Shown here: one piece after another, positions 29,519 to 39,199 of the stretch
How the letters are laid out: each line of letters starts with the position of its first letter
How positions within the stretch are numbered: the stretch's first letter is position 1
Assembly: GCF_001690525.1 (NCBI RefSeq)
Contig: NZ_LZGT01000041.1
Span: 62,001 to 126,000 of the forward strand
DNA: 64,000 nucleotides
From: Gilliamella sp. App6-5
Lineage (GTDB): Bacteria > Pseudomonadota > Gammaproteobacteria > Enterobacterales > Orbaceae
Direction: 5' to 3'
The notes under the pieces: model-generated
Database searches by the model: none
Seen by the model: only the letters and a program-made list of their open reading frames with translations
What the model was told of the DNA's origin: nothing
Program-made: the position numbers and the translations under genes

Positions 29519-30421
29519 ATGATGAATATAAAAAGAACTCGCCGTGATCTTCACGGCGTTTTGTTACTAGACAAACCACAAGGTATGACATCCAACGATG
29601 CGCTGCAAAAAGTGAAATGGCTATTTAATGCTAAAAAAGCCGGGCACACAGGGGCACTTGATCCATTAGCGACAGGTATGCTACCTATCTGTTTTGGTGA
29701 AGCGACCAAATTTTCACAGTATTTATTGGATTCAGACAAACGTTATCGAGTGATCGCCAAACTTGGTGAACGTACAGATACCTCAGATGCGGATGGGCAA
29801 ATTATTTGTACCAAACCTGTTAAAGTAAACGAATCGCAAATTAACCAAGCTTTAACGCATTTTCGAGGTGATATTTTACAAGTACCGACCATGTTTTCGG
29901 CTTTAAAATATCAAGGTAAACCACTTTACGAATATGCCCGCCAAGGTATTGTCATTGAACGTGAAGCGAGACCTATTACCGTTTACGAAAATCAATTTAT
30001 CCAATTTGATGCCATAAAGAACGAATTAACGCTAGAAATACACTGCTCTAAAGGCACCTATATTCGAACTATTATTGATGATTTAGGCGAATTACTGGGT
30101 TGTGGGGCACATGTTATTTATTTAAGGCGTTTGCAAGTATCTAATTATCCGATTGATAAAATGATCCGTTTAGATGCATTACAAAATAGGTCTGAAAAGG
30201 ATGAACTGTTAATGCCTGTTGATAGCCCATTACAAGGTCGTCCAAAAATAACGCTGACTAATGCACAAGGTAAAGATATATTGTTAGGAAGAACCATTGA
30301 ACTTGAAAATTCCACACATGCTGAAACCTTGGTGCGAATTTATCAAGGTCAGCAATTTATTGGCGCCGGTGTGATGCAAAGTAACAAATTATCGCCAAAA
30401 CGCTTAATATCAACCTTGTAA
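29519..30421 (+). CDS. truB: tRNA pseudouridine-55 synthase
   Basis: TruB isomerises U55 in the T-loop of tRNAs. The 300-residue protein (E. coli 314) has the catalytic Asp48 in [17 protein letters not shown], and the blocks [90 protein letters not shown]. The C-terminal PUA-like region is shortened compared with E. coli. The start [13 protein letters not shown] has no ribosome site that I can see; repeat copy B occupies the expected position. rpsO and pnp, which follow truB in E. coli, are absent here. Confidence 0.95.
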   Translation: MMNIKRTRRDLHGVLLLDKPQGMTSNDALQKVKWLFNAKKAGHTGALDPLATGMLPICFGEATKFSQYLLDSDKRYRVIAKLGERTDTSDADGQIICTKPVKVNESQINQALTHFRGDILQVPTMFSALKYQGKPLYEYARQGIVIEREARPITVYENQFIQFDAIKNELTLEIHCSKGTYIRTIIDDLGELLGCGAHVIYLRRLQVSNYPIDKMIRLDALQNRSEKDELLMPVDSPLQGRPKITLTNAQGKDILLGRTIELENSTHAETLVRIYQGQQFIGAGVMQSNKLSPKRLISTL

Positions 30422-31063
30422 TGAATTAGGTATTTTTATTAAATGCTAAATTTAATTTTCAACAGTAACTAAAAAGCCAACGATAAATTAAATTTAGCGA
30501 CAGGAAAACACCGAGTTGTTTAGAATTCAAGATTAAAATGATCTTCTCAAAACGCATAAGGTATTTTCAACGCAATTGTGTCATGCGGTTTAATCTAATT
30601 ATAAAAGTGAACAAACCGCTTAAGCTTTTGCTTTTTATCTTTTGAATCCTCGAATATTTAATTTATTGGAATTACTCGCCTTGTTTAAAATAATTTGAAA
30701 AACTACAGTAATAAATATACATAAAAAAACAAAACTGACGCCTTTTTAGATTATATTTTTAACAAGAAATAATCAAAGGTAAAAAGTGTGTTAAGGAAAA
30801 TATCATAGCATGAATAAATAAGGCAAAGAAAGTTACAATTGACTGGTGCATAAAGCAAAAATAAAGCATTCTGATAATGAATAATATAAGAACCGAATTA
30901 AGACGAAAGAATCGCTTGAAAAAGCAAAAAATAAAAAGGTCTTAACCGAAGAGCAGTAACCAAAAACCTATATTTGTTTTGTATATCGCATGCAGCGATA
31001 GCTATTTTTAGTTTAATTTATTTTGAGTCGAAATAACTGAACATTTAGTAACAGAGTTGGTCA
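30422..31063. other. Gene-free region between truB and mtlR with an 11-bp inverted repeat
   Basis: These 642 bases contain no convincing reading frame. GCTAAATTTAA (30445-30455) and TTAAATTTAGC (30488-30498) form a perfect inverted repeat near the truB end and could fold as a hairpin. A short plus-strand frame near 30903-30959 ending KNKKVLTEEQ has a protein-like look but no start; it may be the tail of a lost gene. Confidence 0.45.
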
Positions 31064-31615
31064 TTATGGAAAGTAGTTGATATGTTCTTTATTTATGATG
31101 CGTAACGTCAGTTCGGTGATAGCAATAATTAATGCTGAGCGTATCATTTGTTGATAGCGGTTTTGGTACATGGAAGATTTTAAAGTATCGACAATGCCAG
31201 ATTGTTTGGCTTTTTCGTGTTGCGATTCCCAGCTTGGTGGTAATACCATATCATGTAATAAACTAATAGGGCCTAAAATTTCATCATCTAAATAAGTATA
31301 TTGCCTGTCATCTTGTTCTAGCTCGTCCAAAATAGCAATTAGCAATTCTATATCTTCGTAATCTTCCCGAGAAATAATCCCCAACACATAAAGCAGTTTT
31401 AAGCAAACAGAAGTATCATTGAGTGGTCCATTTTTACCAACTAATGAAGGGATGACAAATTTAATGGCGTGAGGTTCTTTTCGAAAGACTTTAAGAATTA
31501 ATGTGTTGACATTATCATTGATTAATTTTATGGCAACGGTGAGCAAGCTGTGAATATCAGCTTGCTGATTGAGTTTTTCTAATATCGTATCTTCTTGTAA
31601 TATCGATTCTGGCAT
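31064..31615 (-). CDS. mtlR: Mannitol operon repressor
   Basis: MtlR is the small helical regulator of the mannitol operon. The 183-residue protein matches E. coli MtlR (195 residues) through VNTLILKVFRKEPHAIKF, GPLNDTSVCLKLLYVLGIISREDYEDIELLIAILDELEQD, LDDEILGPISLLHDMVLPP and RYQQMIRSALIIAITELTLRI. MtlR has no classical DNA-binding motif and how it represses is not firmly known. It starts 6 bases after mtlD and is the third gene of mtlA-mtlD-mtlR. Confidence 0.92.
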   Translation of the reverse strand: MPESILQEDTILEKLNQQADIHSLLTVAIKLINDNVNTLILKVFRKEPHAIKFVIPSLVGKNGPLNDTSVCLKLLYVLGIISREDYEDIELLIAILDELEQDDRQYTYLDDEILGPISLLHDMVLPPSWESQHEKAKQSGIVDTLKSSMYQNRYQQMIRSALIIAITELTLRIINKEHINYFP

Positions 31616-31621
31616 TAGGTG

Positions 31622-32785
31622 TTATGTAAATTGGCGATTTTGCATTGTAGTATAAATTTCTTCAATTTGCTTAACAATAGAATTGTTAACATCAATTCCC
31701 GCGATTTGACAAAAAGCGTGTTTAACACCTTTTTCAGTAATGAGTTTTGCCAGTTCAACCGCTTGCTCATCATCGCTATTACGATAGTTGAGAGCAGCAG
31801 CAATACCGATTAGTAAGTTAGTATTTTTCACTTGATACTCAAAGGTACCGAGCAATGGCTTAATTAAACGATCGCCAGCGCCTAATTTACGTATTGGCTG
31901 ACGTCCAACACGTGAAGTATCATCATGTAAATACGGGTTTTCAAAGCGGTTTAAGATTTTTTCGATATAAGCCATGTGTTTTTGTTCATCAAAATTGTAA
32001 CGTTTGATAAGAACTAAACCACTTTCTTCCATGGCTCCACGAACAATTAAACGAATTTTTTCATTTAAAATTGCATCTCGAATGGTGCCAATACCATGAT
32101 AGAAACCTAAATAAGCCGTAATTGCATGACCTGTATTTAAGGTAAATAGTTTTCGCTCAACAAAAGCCATTAAATTGTCAACGGGCTGCATACCTGCAAT
32201 GGTTGGAATCGGCCCCACAAATTGCGTTTCATCAACAATCCATTCTGAAAAAGTCTCGACAGTGACTTCTAGAATATCACCTGTTTTTGATGTTGCAGGC
32301 GGTACAATGCGATCCACCGCTGAATCGACAAAACCGATATGGGCGTTTGTCCATTGATGCAGTTCTTCTGGTAGTGATTTGAAGATTTCTTGTTTAAATT
32401 GGCTTGTACCACGAACCATATTTTCACAAGCAATAATATTCAGTGGTTTGGTGTTGCCTTGTTGATGTCTTGCCATAATTCCTTGCGCAACACTTGAAGC
32501 AATGCGCGCTAAAATTTGCGGACCCACGGCGGTAGTAATTAAATCAACTTTGGCAATATAATCGATCACTTCACTAGAGGTGCTGTTAATACCATCGACA
32601 TTTTTGACTATTTCGGTGGTGGATTGTTCGCCAACAACATTGACAGGGTATTGATGACGCTGGGTAATTGCATCAATGATTTGTTGATTGACATCGGCAA
32701 ATGTGACCTGTATGCCGGCATCTGATAGTAATTTTCCAATAAAACCTCGTCCAATGTTACCTGCGCCAAAATGTAATGCTTGCAT
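31622..32785 (-). CDS. mtlD: Mannitol-1-phosphate 5-dehydrogenase
   Basis: MtlD oxidises mannitol-1-phosphate to fructose-6-phosphate with NAD. The 387-residue protein (E. coli 382) starts [17 protein letters not shown], a Rossmann dinucleotide motif, and includes [57 protein letters not shown] and the polyol dehydrogenase block [25 protein letters not shown] with the catalytic Lys. It follows mtlA after 79 bases that contain a stem-loop. Confidence 0.97.
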   Translation of the reverse strand: MQALHFGAGNIGRGFIGKLLSDAGIQVTFADVNQQIIDAITQRHQYPVNVVGEQSTTEIVKNVDGINSTSSEVIDYIAKVDLITTAVGPQILARIASSVAQGIMARHQQGNTKPLNIIACENMVRGTSQFKQEIFKSLPEELHQWTNAHIGFVDSAVDRIVPPATSKTGDILEVTVETFSEWIVDETQFVGPIPTIAGMQPVDNLMAFVERKLFTLNTGHAITAYLGFYHGIGTIRDAILNEKIRLIVRGAMEESGLVLIKRYNFDEQKHMAYIEKILNRFENPYLHDDTSRVGRQPIRKLGAGDRLIKPLLGTFEYQVKNTNLLIGIAAALNYRNSDDEQAVELAKLITEKGVKHAFCQIAGIDVNNSIVKQIEEIYTTMQNRQFT

Positions 32786-32829
32786 TATAATAATCCTTAA
32801 TTAAATTTAATTTTAAAAGTGGTAATGGT

Positions 32830-32850
32830 TTCCCACTTGTTAAGTGGGAA
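32830..32850 (-). other. Stem-loop in the mtlA-mtlD spacer
   Basis: A perfect 9-bp stem TTCCCACTT/AAGTGGGAA with loop of three bases lies 14 bases after the mtlA stop. No U-tract follows, suggesting an mRNA-processing or stability element that sets the mtlA:mtlD ratio. Confidence 0.55.
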
Positions 32851-32864
32851 CGATAATTGTGATA

Positions 32865-34751
32865 TTAACTTAAAATAGCAAGAACCTCTTCAATACTTGT
32901 TGTGTTAACAAGTTTGGTAATAATAGCTTGATCATCAAGGGCATTAGTGAGTTTTGCAATGACATCAAGGTGTTCATTATTACGTGCAGCAATACCTATT
33001 ACAATTTTCGCTTGGTCGTCGTCGTCTTCACCAAATTGAACACCTGCTGGGTATTGGCAAAATACGATGCCGGTTTTAATAACATCGTTTTTTGATTCAA
33101 TAGTACCATGTGGAACGGCAATCGATTCTCCTAAATAAGTAGACGTTAATTTTTCACGTGCTAACATTGCTTGAATGTAGGCAGGGGTAACATAACCATT
33201 ATCGACCAATTTTTGCCCAGCAAAACGAATGGCTTCTTCTTTGTTTTTAGCGGTTAGCCCTAAAAAAATATTTTGTTCTGATAATTTAAATAGAGGTGCA
33301 TTATCAGTGGATTGATTGCTGCTAGCTATTGTTTCACTGGCTAAACTACTCGCTTGAGAACTTAAAAGATCCGCAACCAGCTGGCTATATAATTGGCTGT
33401 CTAAAAAGTTGGTTAATGAAATATGATGTGCGTTTGGCGCATGTTGTTTGGCGCGATCGGTTAAGTCTTTATGCGTGATAACTATGTCAACATCATTGGG
33501 CAGATTGTTAATTGCTAAATTAGTGACCAAGATATCGAGATCGGCATCTTGTACTTTTTTGCGTAACACACCCGCTCCCATAGCGCTAGAGCCCATTCCC
33601 GCATCACAAGCTACAATGATTTTTTTCACTTTAGCCAGATCAAGCATACCATTTGTAATACCTTTTGCTTCGTTTTTCATTGCAGAAATATTCGATTTTG
33701 CCTCTTCAAGACTTTTGTCTGTCTCTTTGGTTGTTTTTAATAAAATCGCAGAAACGATAAAAGTAACCATGGTTGCAGCAATGACAGAAAAAATTACGCC
33801 AAGCATGGATGATTTTGGTGTGACAGCAAGAACGGCGATAATTGATCCGGGTGATGCGGGTGAACTTAATCCAGCACCCAATAATGTTAAAGTAAATACG
33901 CCTGTCATTCCACCTAAAATCACCGCAATAATAAGACGTGGATTCATTAATACATAGGGGAAGTAAATTTCATGGATCCCACCAAAGAAGTGTATGATTG
34001 CGGCGCCACTGGCTGAACTTTTTGCCGATCCTTTACCAAAGAACATATAAGCGAGTAATAAACCTAAACCAGGACCAGGGTTGGCTTCGATTAAAAAGAA
34101 AATAGATTGAGAATGTTCAGCCGCTTGTTGAATACCTAATGGTGAGAATATACCGTGGTTAATGGCATTATTTAAGAAGAGAATCTTAGCGGGTTCAATA
34201 ATGATCGACGTTAAAGGTAATAAATTATGCTCAACTAAGAAATTAACGGCAATAGTTAATTTACCGGATGCAATAACGACAGCAGGACCAATTGCGAAAA
34301 AAGCAAGCAGTGCTAGCAGCATACCGATAATACCCGCTGAGAAATTATTGACTAACATTTCAAAACCGCTTTTGATTTTACCGTCTACGCCTTTATCAAA
34401 TTGCTTTATTACCCAGCCAGCAAGTGGGCCGACGATCATGGCTCCTAAAAACATGGGAATATCTGAACCAACAATGACGCCCATAGTTGTGATTGCACCA
34501 ACCACTGCACCTCGTTCACCGTGAACTAATTTACCGCCTGTATAGCCAATCAATAGTGGTAACAGGTAGGTAATCATCGGTCCAACTAGCTTGGCAATAG
34601 TTTCATTGGGGTACCAGCCTGTTGGAATAAAAATCGCAGTAATAAATCCCCAAGCAATAAACGCACCGATATTTGGCATGACCATATTACTTAAGAATCG
34701 CCCAAAATTTTGGACTTTCAATTTGATGTTTGAGGTTGTCATAATATTCAT
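32865..34751 (-). CDS. mtlA: PTS mannitol transporter subunit EIICBA
   Basis: MtlA imports mannitol and phosphorylates it to mannitol-1-phosphate. All three PTS domains are in one 628-residue chain (E. coli 637): EIIC membrane domain to about residue 340 (RFLSNMVMPNIGAFIAWGFITAIFIPTGW; GYTGGKLVHGERGAVVGA; NNAINHGIFSPLGIQQA; GGIHEIYFPYVLMNPRL), EIIB with the phosphorylated Cys in IIVACDAGMGSSAMG, and EIIA with the phosphorylated His in YLGESIAVPHGTIES. Start ATG at 34751 has AAGGAA close in front; an in-frame ATG three codons later matches the E. coli N-terminus and is an alternative. Two CRP sites lie upstream. Confidence 0.97.
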   Translation of the reverse strand: MNIMTTSNIKLKVQNFGRFLSNMVMPNIGAFIAWGFITAIFIPTGWYPNETIAKLVGPMITYLLPLLIGYTGGKLVHGERGAVVGAITTMGVIVGSDIPMFLGAMIVGPLAGWVIKQFDKGVDGKIKSGFEMLVNNFSAGIIGMLLALLAFFAIGPAVVIASGKLTIAVNFLVEHNLLPLTSIIIEPAKILFLNNAINHGIFSPLGIQQAAEHSQSIFFLIEANPGPGLGLLLAYMFFGKGSAKSSASGAAIIHFFGGIHEIYFPYVLMNPRLIIAVILGGMTGVFTLTLLGAGLSSPASPGSIIAVLAVTPKSSMLGVIFSVIAATMVTFIVSAILLKTTKETDKSLEEAKSNISAMKNEAKGITNGMLDLAKVKKIIVACDAGMGSSAMGAGVLRKKVQDADLDILVTNLAINNLPNDVDIVITHKDLTDRAKQHAPNAHHISLTNFLDSQLYSQLVADLLSSQASSLASETIASSNQSTDNAPLFKLSEQNIFLGLTAKNKEEAIRFAGQKLVDNGYVTPAYIQAMLAREKLTSTYLGESIAVPHGTIESKNDVIKTGIVFCQYPAGVQFGEDDDDQAKIVIGIAARNNEHLDVIAKLTNALDDQAIITKLVNTTSIEEVLAILS

Positions 34752-34786
34752 CTTTCCTTATTGATTGGTATAATCATTATGCAGTT

Positions 34787-34893
34787 ATTGTAGAGGGATT
34801 TCGTTATTCGATTCATCAAAAAAAATTGATAAGTGTGATGAATATCACATTGCTAAAGCTATTCCATTTTTTATTTTTGTGATTAAGATCACA
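34787..34893 (-). promoter_or_regulatory. mtlA promoter with two CRP-cAMP sites
   Basis: Two perfect TGTGA-N6-TCACA palindromes occupy 34834-34849 and 34878-34893, with centres 44 bases apart. A minus-strand -10 TACAAT (34787-34792) would place the nearer site at about -61 and the farther at about -105. Multiple CRP sites are also characteristic of the E. coli mtl promoter, so mannitol use should be under catabolite control. Confidence 0.82.
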
Positions 34894-34925
34894 TTTACTT
34901 GGTATAAAAAGCATAGTTTTAAGTC

Positions 34926-34967
34926 CAATAGACTAAAACGCAGGTTTTCCTGAAAATTTTTTATAAA
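34926..34967 (-). repeat. 42-nt intergenic repeat, copy D (diverged)
   Basis: On the minus strand: TTTATAAAAAATTTTCAGG, then AAAACCTGCG, then TTTTAGTCTATTG. It shares the TTTCAGGAAAA core and the GCGTTTNAGT right side with copies A-C but is more diverged. It lies upstream of the mtl CRP sites, between glmS and mtlA. Confidence 0.5.
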
Positions 34968-35081
34968 AGTAAGTGATCTTTGCCAAACTTGTTAACAAAG
35001 TCTTGCGCCATGATAAAAAATCACTGAAAAACTTATTACATTAAACATTTTAGTGTTCGTTGATGTTATGTGAGAACTTTA

Positions 35082-35147
35082 GTTTTGATGACGATATCAA
35101 AACCATACCGTCAGTCCTCACATTTAATGTAGTGGAATTTACTCCAC
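35082..35147 (-). other. Stem-loops at the 3' end of glmS
   Basis: One 5-bp hairpin GTGGA/TCCAC (35132-35147) overlaps the glmS stop, and a second 8-bp hairpin GTTTTGAT/ATCAAAAC with loop GACGAT lies at 35082-35103. Neither has a clear U-tract. The 3' end of glmS mRNA is known in E. coli to be processed after the stop and regulated by small RNAs; I cannot tell whether that applies here. Confidence 0.4.
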
Positions 35148-36971
35148 GGTAACCGATTTAGCTAAATTTCTTGGTTGATCAACGTCGGTACCTTTAATTA
35201 ATGCAACATGATAAGCGAGTAGTTGTGTGGGAACAGTGTAATAGATTGGTGCAGTAAGTTCTTCAATATGGGGTAGGTTAATGATGTGCATGGTGTCATC
35301 ACTGACAAAGCCGGCATCTTGCTCAGCAAAGACATACAGTTGACCGCCACGTGCTCGCACTTCTTCGATATTGGATTTTAGTTTTTCTAGCATTTCGTTG
35401 GTGGGTGCCATCACAATCACTGGCATGTCAGCATCAATTAATGCAAGAGGACCATGTTTGAGTTCACCTGCTGCATAAGCTTCGGCGTGAATGTAAGAGA
35501 TTTCTTTGAGTTTTAACGAGGCTTCTATGGCAATTGGATATTCATCACCTCGACCCAAGAATAGCGCATGATGTTTATCAACAAATTGCTCTGCTAATTT
35601 TTTAATTTGAGGTTCAGACATAAGCACTTGTTCAATGCGGTTTGGCAAGGTTTGTAAGGCGTGGACAATCTCTTGCTCGGTGCTTTGTGCCATATTATTT
35701 AAACGCCCTATTTTTGCAACTAGTAGCAATAAAACCGTTAATTGTGTGGTAAAGGCTTTAGTTGATGCAACACCAATTTCAACCCCTGCTTTGGTTAATA
35801 AAACGAAATCGGCTTCACGTACGAGTGTTGAGGCAGCCACATTACAGATGGCAAGGGTGCTTAGGTAATTATTTTCTTTGGCTAATCGCAAGGCCGCAAG
35901 TGTATCTGCGGTTTCGCCGGATTGTGAAAGGGTAATAAACAGACTGTTTTTGCGACGGGCGGGTTTGCGGTAACGAAATTCTGAGGCAATTTCAACATCA
36001 CAAGGAATTCCAGCTAAAGCTTCAAACCAATAACGTGCAACCATACCGGCATTATAAGCGGTGCCACAGGCAACAATTTGCACATGCTCAACCTGTTTAA
36101 GGATGGCTTTGGCTTCATCACCAAGTTCGGACAAATCAACTTTACCATGCGCCAGACGATCTTTAAGGGTATTTTTAATCGCATTAGGTTGTTCGTAGAT
36201 CTCTTTTTGCATATAGTGGCTATAGCCTGCTTTGCTACCCGCATCATATTTTGCATCAGATTCTATACATGGCCTTGTTACTTCATGATGATTTTTGTCT
36301 AAGATTGTCACCGTGCGGTGTGTGATAAGTGCGATATCACCTTCTTCCAAATAGATAAATTGGCGGGTAACAGGTAATAGCGCTAATTGATCGGATGCGA
36401 TAAAGTTCTCGCCTATGCCACAACCAATAACTAAAGGACTGCCGGAGCGCGTTGCAACGAGTATATCTGGGTTGCGCGTGTCCATAATGACTGTGCCATA
36501 AGCGCCTCGTAATTGCGGGATAGCTTTTTGTACGGCGTCAACTAAGGTACAATCTTCGGTTGATATAATGTCATGAATTAAGTGGGCAATAACCTCGGTA
36601 TCGGTTTCTGAACGGAATGGGTAGCCTTTGGCGATCAGCTTTTCACGTAATGATTCAAAATTTTCAATAATTCCATTATGTACGACAGCAATAAAGCCAG
36701 ATACATGTGGGTGGGCGTTATGTTCAACTGGTTCACCATGGGTTGCCCATCGAGTATGCGCAATGCCGGTGGTTCCTTGTAGTGGATGTTTTGCAATGGC
36801 ATCTTTTAGTGCTTGCACTTTGCCAACACGGCGAACGCGTTGCAGTTCGCCGTCTGGTGAAATAATTGCCAGTCCTGCTGAGTCATAACCACGATATTCT
36901 AATCGTTTTAGGCCTTCTAATAATATTTCAGCAACTTCACGTTTGGCGATAGCCCCCACTATTCCACACAT
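35139..36971 (-). CDS. glmS: Glutamine--fructose-6-phosphate aminotransferase
   Basis: GlmS makes glucosamine-6-phosphate from fructose-6-phosphate and glutamine, the first step to UDP-GlcNAc. The 610-residue protein (E. coli 609) has the N-terminal glutaminase with catalytic Cys directly after Met ([51 protein letters not shown]) and two SIS domains ([47 protein letters not shown]), ending [17 protein letters not shown]. It starts 3 bases after glmU, with GAGGAA spanning the glmU stop, so glmUS is one operon. Confidence 0.98.
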   Translation of the reverse strand: MCGIVGAIAKREVAEILLEGLKRLEYRGYDSAGLAIISPDGELQRVRRVGKVQALKDAIAKHPLQGTTGIAHTRWATHGEPVEHNAHPHVSGFIAVVHNGIIENFESLREKLIAKGYPFRSETDTEVIAHLIHDIISTEDCTLVDAVQKAIPQLRGAYGTVIMDTRNPDILVATRSGSPLVIGCGIGENFIASDQLALLPVTRQFIYLEEGDIALITHRTVTILDKNHHEVTRPCIESDAKYDAGSKAGYSHYMQKEIYEQPNAIKNTLKDRLAHGKVDLSELGDEAKAILKQVEHVQIVACGTAYNAGMVARYWFEALAGIPCDVEIASEFRYRKPARRKNSLFITLSQSGETADTLAALRLAKENNYLSTLAICNVAASTLVREADFVLLTKAGVEIGVASTKAFTTQLTVLLLLVAKIGRLNNMAQSTEQEIVHALQTLPNRIEQVLMSEPQIKKLAEQFVDKHHALFLGRGDEYPIAIEASLKLKEISYIHAEAYAAGELKHGPLALIDADMPVIVMAPTNEMLEKLKSNIEEVRARGGQLYVFAEQDAGFVSDDTMHIINLPHIEELTAPIYYTVPTQLLAYHVALIKGTDVDQPRNLAKSVTVE

Positions 36972-36974
36972 AGT

Positions 36975-38360
36975 TTATTCCTCGTTAGTTAACTTTGTAG
37001 GTCGTTTCCAACCAGCAAGTTGTTTTTGTTTGACTCGACTTACCACCAATTCGCTAGCATTTACATTATTGGTAACCGTTGTGCCTGCTGCAATGGTTGC
37101 GCCTTTACCCACTTTTACTGGTGCAATCAATTGTGTGTCAGAACCGACAAACACATCATCTTCAATAATAGTTTTAAATTTATTGGCACCATCATAATTA
37201 CAAGTGATAGTGCCTGCACCAATGTTGACGTTACTACCAATTTCGCTATCGCCAAGGTAGCTTAAGTGCCCAGCTTTGGTGGCTTTGCCCAGATGCGCTT
37301 TTTTTAATTCAACAAAATTGCCGACATGGGCTTGTTCGTCAAGTCGTGAGCCAGGTCGTAGGCGGGCGAAAGGTCCGATAGTACACTGTTTAGCGATAGT
37401 TGAATCTTCAATAATGCTATACGGGCTGATGTTTGAGTTATCATCAATCGTGCAATTTTTTAAGATACAGCCCGCACCAATAAATACGTTATTACCTAGT
37501 GTGACATTGCCTTCAATAATGACATTACAATCAATAGTGACATCTTTACCGTGCGAGAGTGTGCCACGTAAGTCAAAGCGATTTGGATCAAGCAGTGTCA
37601 CACCAGCGAGTAATAAGTGTTGAGCTTGTTGATATTGATATTGCCGTTCTAATGTTGCCAATTGTTGGCGATTATTGACGCCTTCAACTTCAAATGGTTG
37701 TACTGGGTGCGAGGTTAATATGTCATAACCATCTTGGTGCGCAAAAGCAATAATGTCGGTTAAGTAAAACTCTTGTTGCGCATTATTGTTGGTTAAACGA
37801 GATAACCAATTTTTCAATAATTTACCAGTAACGAGCATGATACCCGTATTAACTTCATTGATTTTTTGTTGCTCTGGTGTGGCATCTTTTTGTTCCACAA
37901 TGGAAACGACTTTGCCATTGTGGCGTTCAATGCGTCCATATCCAGTTGGGTTATCAAGTATTACCGTCAATAATGCGATGCCTTGTTTTGGTTTGCTAGC
38001 AATTAAAGTTTGCAGCGTTTGAACCGATATAAGAGGCGTGTCGCCATATAAAATTAAGATATCTTCATCATCTTGAATATAAGGGATAGCTTGTTGAACA
38101 GCATGGCCTGTGCCGAGTTGTTCAGCTTGATAAACCAGTTGCACATGTTGATTTTTAAGTACATCTTCAAGCTGTGCTTTGCCATGGCCATAAACAATAT
38201 TGATGCGATTAGTATTAAGTTGTTGAACTGTATCAATAACATGTTGTAACATCGGTTTTTTGCCGATTTTATGTAAAACTTTAGGTAGGTTGGAATACAT
38301 CCGTGTGCCTTTTCCTGCCGCCAAAATAATAGCACTCAGTTTTGGAGGTGAAATTACCAT
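36975..38360 (-). CDS. glmU: Bifunctional UDP-GlcNAc pyrophosphorylase / glucosamine-1-phosphate acetyltransferase
   Basis: GlmU acetylates glucosamine-1-phosphate and then uridylates it to UDP-GlcNAc for peptidoglycan and LPS. The 461-residue protein (E. coli 456) has the N-terminal nucleotidyltransferase ([60 protein letters not shown]) and a C-terminal left-handed beta-helix ([89 protein letters not shown]). It is divergent from hemG with 140 bases between starts. Confidence 0.97.
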   Translation of the reverse strand: MVISPPKLSAIILAAGKGTRMYSNLPKVLHKIGKKPMLQHVIDTVQQLNTNRINIVYGHGKAQLEDVLKNQHVQLVYQAEQLGTGHAVQQAIPYIQDDEDILILYGDTPLISVQTLQTLIASKPKQGIALLTVILDNPTGYGRIERHNGKVVSIVEQKDATPEQQKINEVNTGIMLVTGKLLKNWLSRLTNNNAQQEFYLTDIIAFAHQDGYDILTSHPVQPFEVEGVNNRQQLATLERQYQYQQAQHLLLAGVTLLDPNRFDLRGTLSHGKDVTIDCNVIIEGNVTLGNNVFIGAGCILKNCTIDDNSNISPYSIIEDSTIAKQCTIGPFARLRPGSRLDEQAHVGNFVELKKAHLGKATKAGHLSYLGDSEIGSNVNIGAGTITCNYDGANKFKTIIEDDVFVGSDTQLIAPVKVGKGATIAAGTTVTNNVNASELVVSRVKQKQLAGWKRPTKLTNEE

Positions 38361-38500
38361 AATCAGTTCCAGTCTGGTTAAATTAGCCTAATACTATAAT
38401 CAAAGTTTTGAATGAAATCACCACCAATCTTTTAATTTTTATCATAAAAAAAGTAATATTGATATTTACCAATGGGTTTAACAAAAAAGGAGGCCATGTT

Positions 38501-39034
38501 ATGAATTCCGTGATGAAAATTTTATTACTCTATACCACACACGAAAAACAAACACTTAAGATTATGCAACGCATAAAAACACGACTTAATGGTCGATGTG
38601 ATTGTGATGTTATTGAACTGTTACCTGATACTAAAATCGATCTGACACAATACCAAGCAGCCTTATTGGGAAGTTCGATTCGTTATGGATTTTATAGCAA
38701 AGTGATGAAAGCATTTATCGATAATAATTATCAGCAATTAAATAAGATGAAATCTGGATTTTTTGGAGTAAATTTGGTGGCGAGAAAACCCAATAAAAAT
38801 ACGCCAGAAACGAATTTATATACCAAAAAATTTTTAGCTAAAATAGCATGGAAGCCAACCATTACTGCGGTTTTTGCCGGTGCGCTGTATTATCCACAAT
38901 ATAATTGGTTTGATCGCAATATGATCCGTTTGATTATGTGGTTAGGAAAGGGCGATACTGATGTGACAAAGCCGATGATTGAATATACGGATTGGACAAA
39001 GGTAGATAAGTTTGCTGATCAGTTTTATACTTAA
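38501..39034 (+). CDS. hemG: Menaquinone-dependent protoporphyrinogen IX oxidase
   Basis: HemG is the flavodoxin-like enzyme that oxidises protoporphyrinogen IX in heme synthesis. I start at ATG 38501 (MNSVMKILLLYTTHEKQT) because AAGGAGG lies seven bases upstream; the frame is open to 38408 without a ribosome site. The 177-residue product matches E. coli HemG (181 residues) in ALLGSSIRYGFYSKVMKAFI, FFGVNLVARKPNKNTPETNLYTKKFL, VFAGALYYPQYNWFDRNMIRLIMWLGKGDTD and YTDWTKVDKFA. The C-terminal codons and stop overlap repeat copy C. Confidence 0.93.
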   Translation: MNSVMKILLLYTTHEKQTLKIMQRIKTRLNGRCDCDVIELLPDTKIDLTQYQAALLGSSIRYGFYSKVMKAFIDNNYQQLNKMKSGFFGVNLVARKPNKNTPETNLYTKKFLAKIAWKPTITAVFAGALYYPQYNWFDRNMIRLIMWLGKGDTDVTKPMIEYTDWTKVDKFADQFYT

Positions 39035-39064
39035 ACGCATAGTTTCCTGAAACTTTTTCACAAA
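39023..39064 (-). repeat. 42-nt intergenic repeat, copy C
   Basis: On the minus strand: TTTGTGAAAAAGTTTCAGG, then AAACTATGCG, then TTTAAGTATAAAA, matching copy A at nearly every position. It overlaps the last four codons of hemG (plus strand), so part of the element is tolerated in coding sequence. The palindrome AGTTTCCTGAAACT is its centre. Confidence 0.75.
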
Positions 39065-39117
39065 CAAATCGATATTTTTCTAAACTTATCAAGTTTTCAA
39101 GTTCTTTTAAATAAACT

Positions 39118-39159
39118 TTGTGATATAGATCAACATTTCGGCTAAAAAGGTGTACAATA
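39118..39159 (+). promoter_or_regulatory. Putative typA promoter with a CRP-like site
   Basis: TGTGA-TATAGA-TCAAC (39119-39134) resembles a CRP half-palindrome, and TACAAT at about 39153 may be the -10 of typA. No good -35 is seen, consistent with an activator-assisted promoter. This is weak evidence. Confidence 0.35.
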
Positions 39160-39199
39160 TCGCGCTTATAGAATCTGTCTCCTAATTGGAATTTTAATT

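Noticed and set aside
34162-34524. 120-codon plus-strand frame inside mtlA
   Set aside because: Antisense shadow of the EIIC domain; no ribosome site or recognisable product.
39119-39134. Strong CRP site upstream of typA
   Set aside because: The right half (TCAAC) departs from TCACA and the promoter is unclear; kept only as a low-confidence regulatory call.
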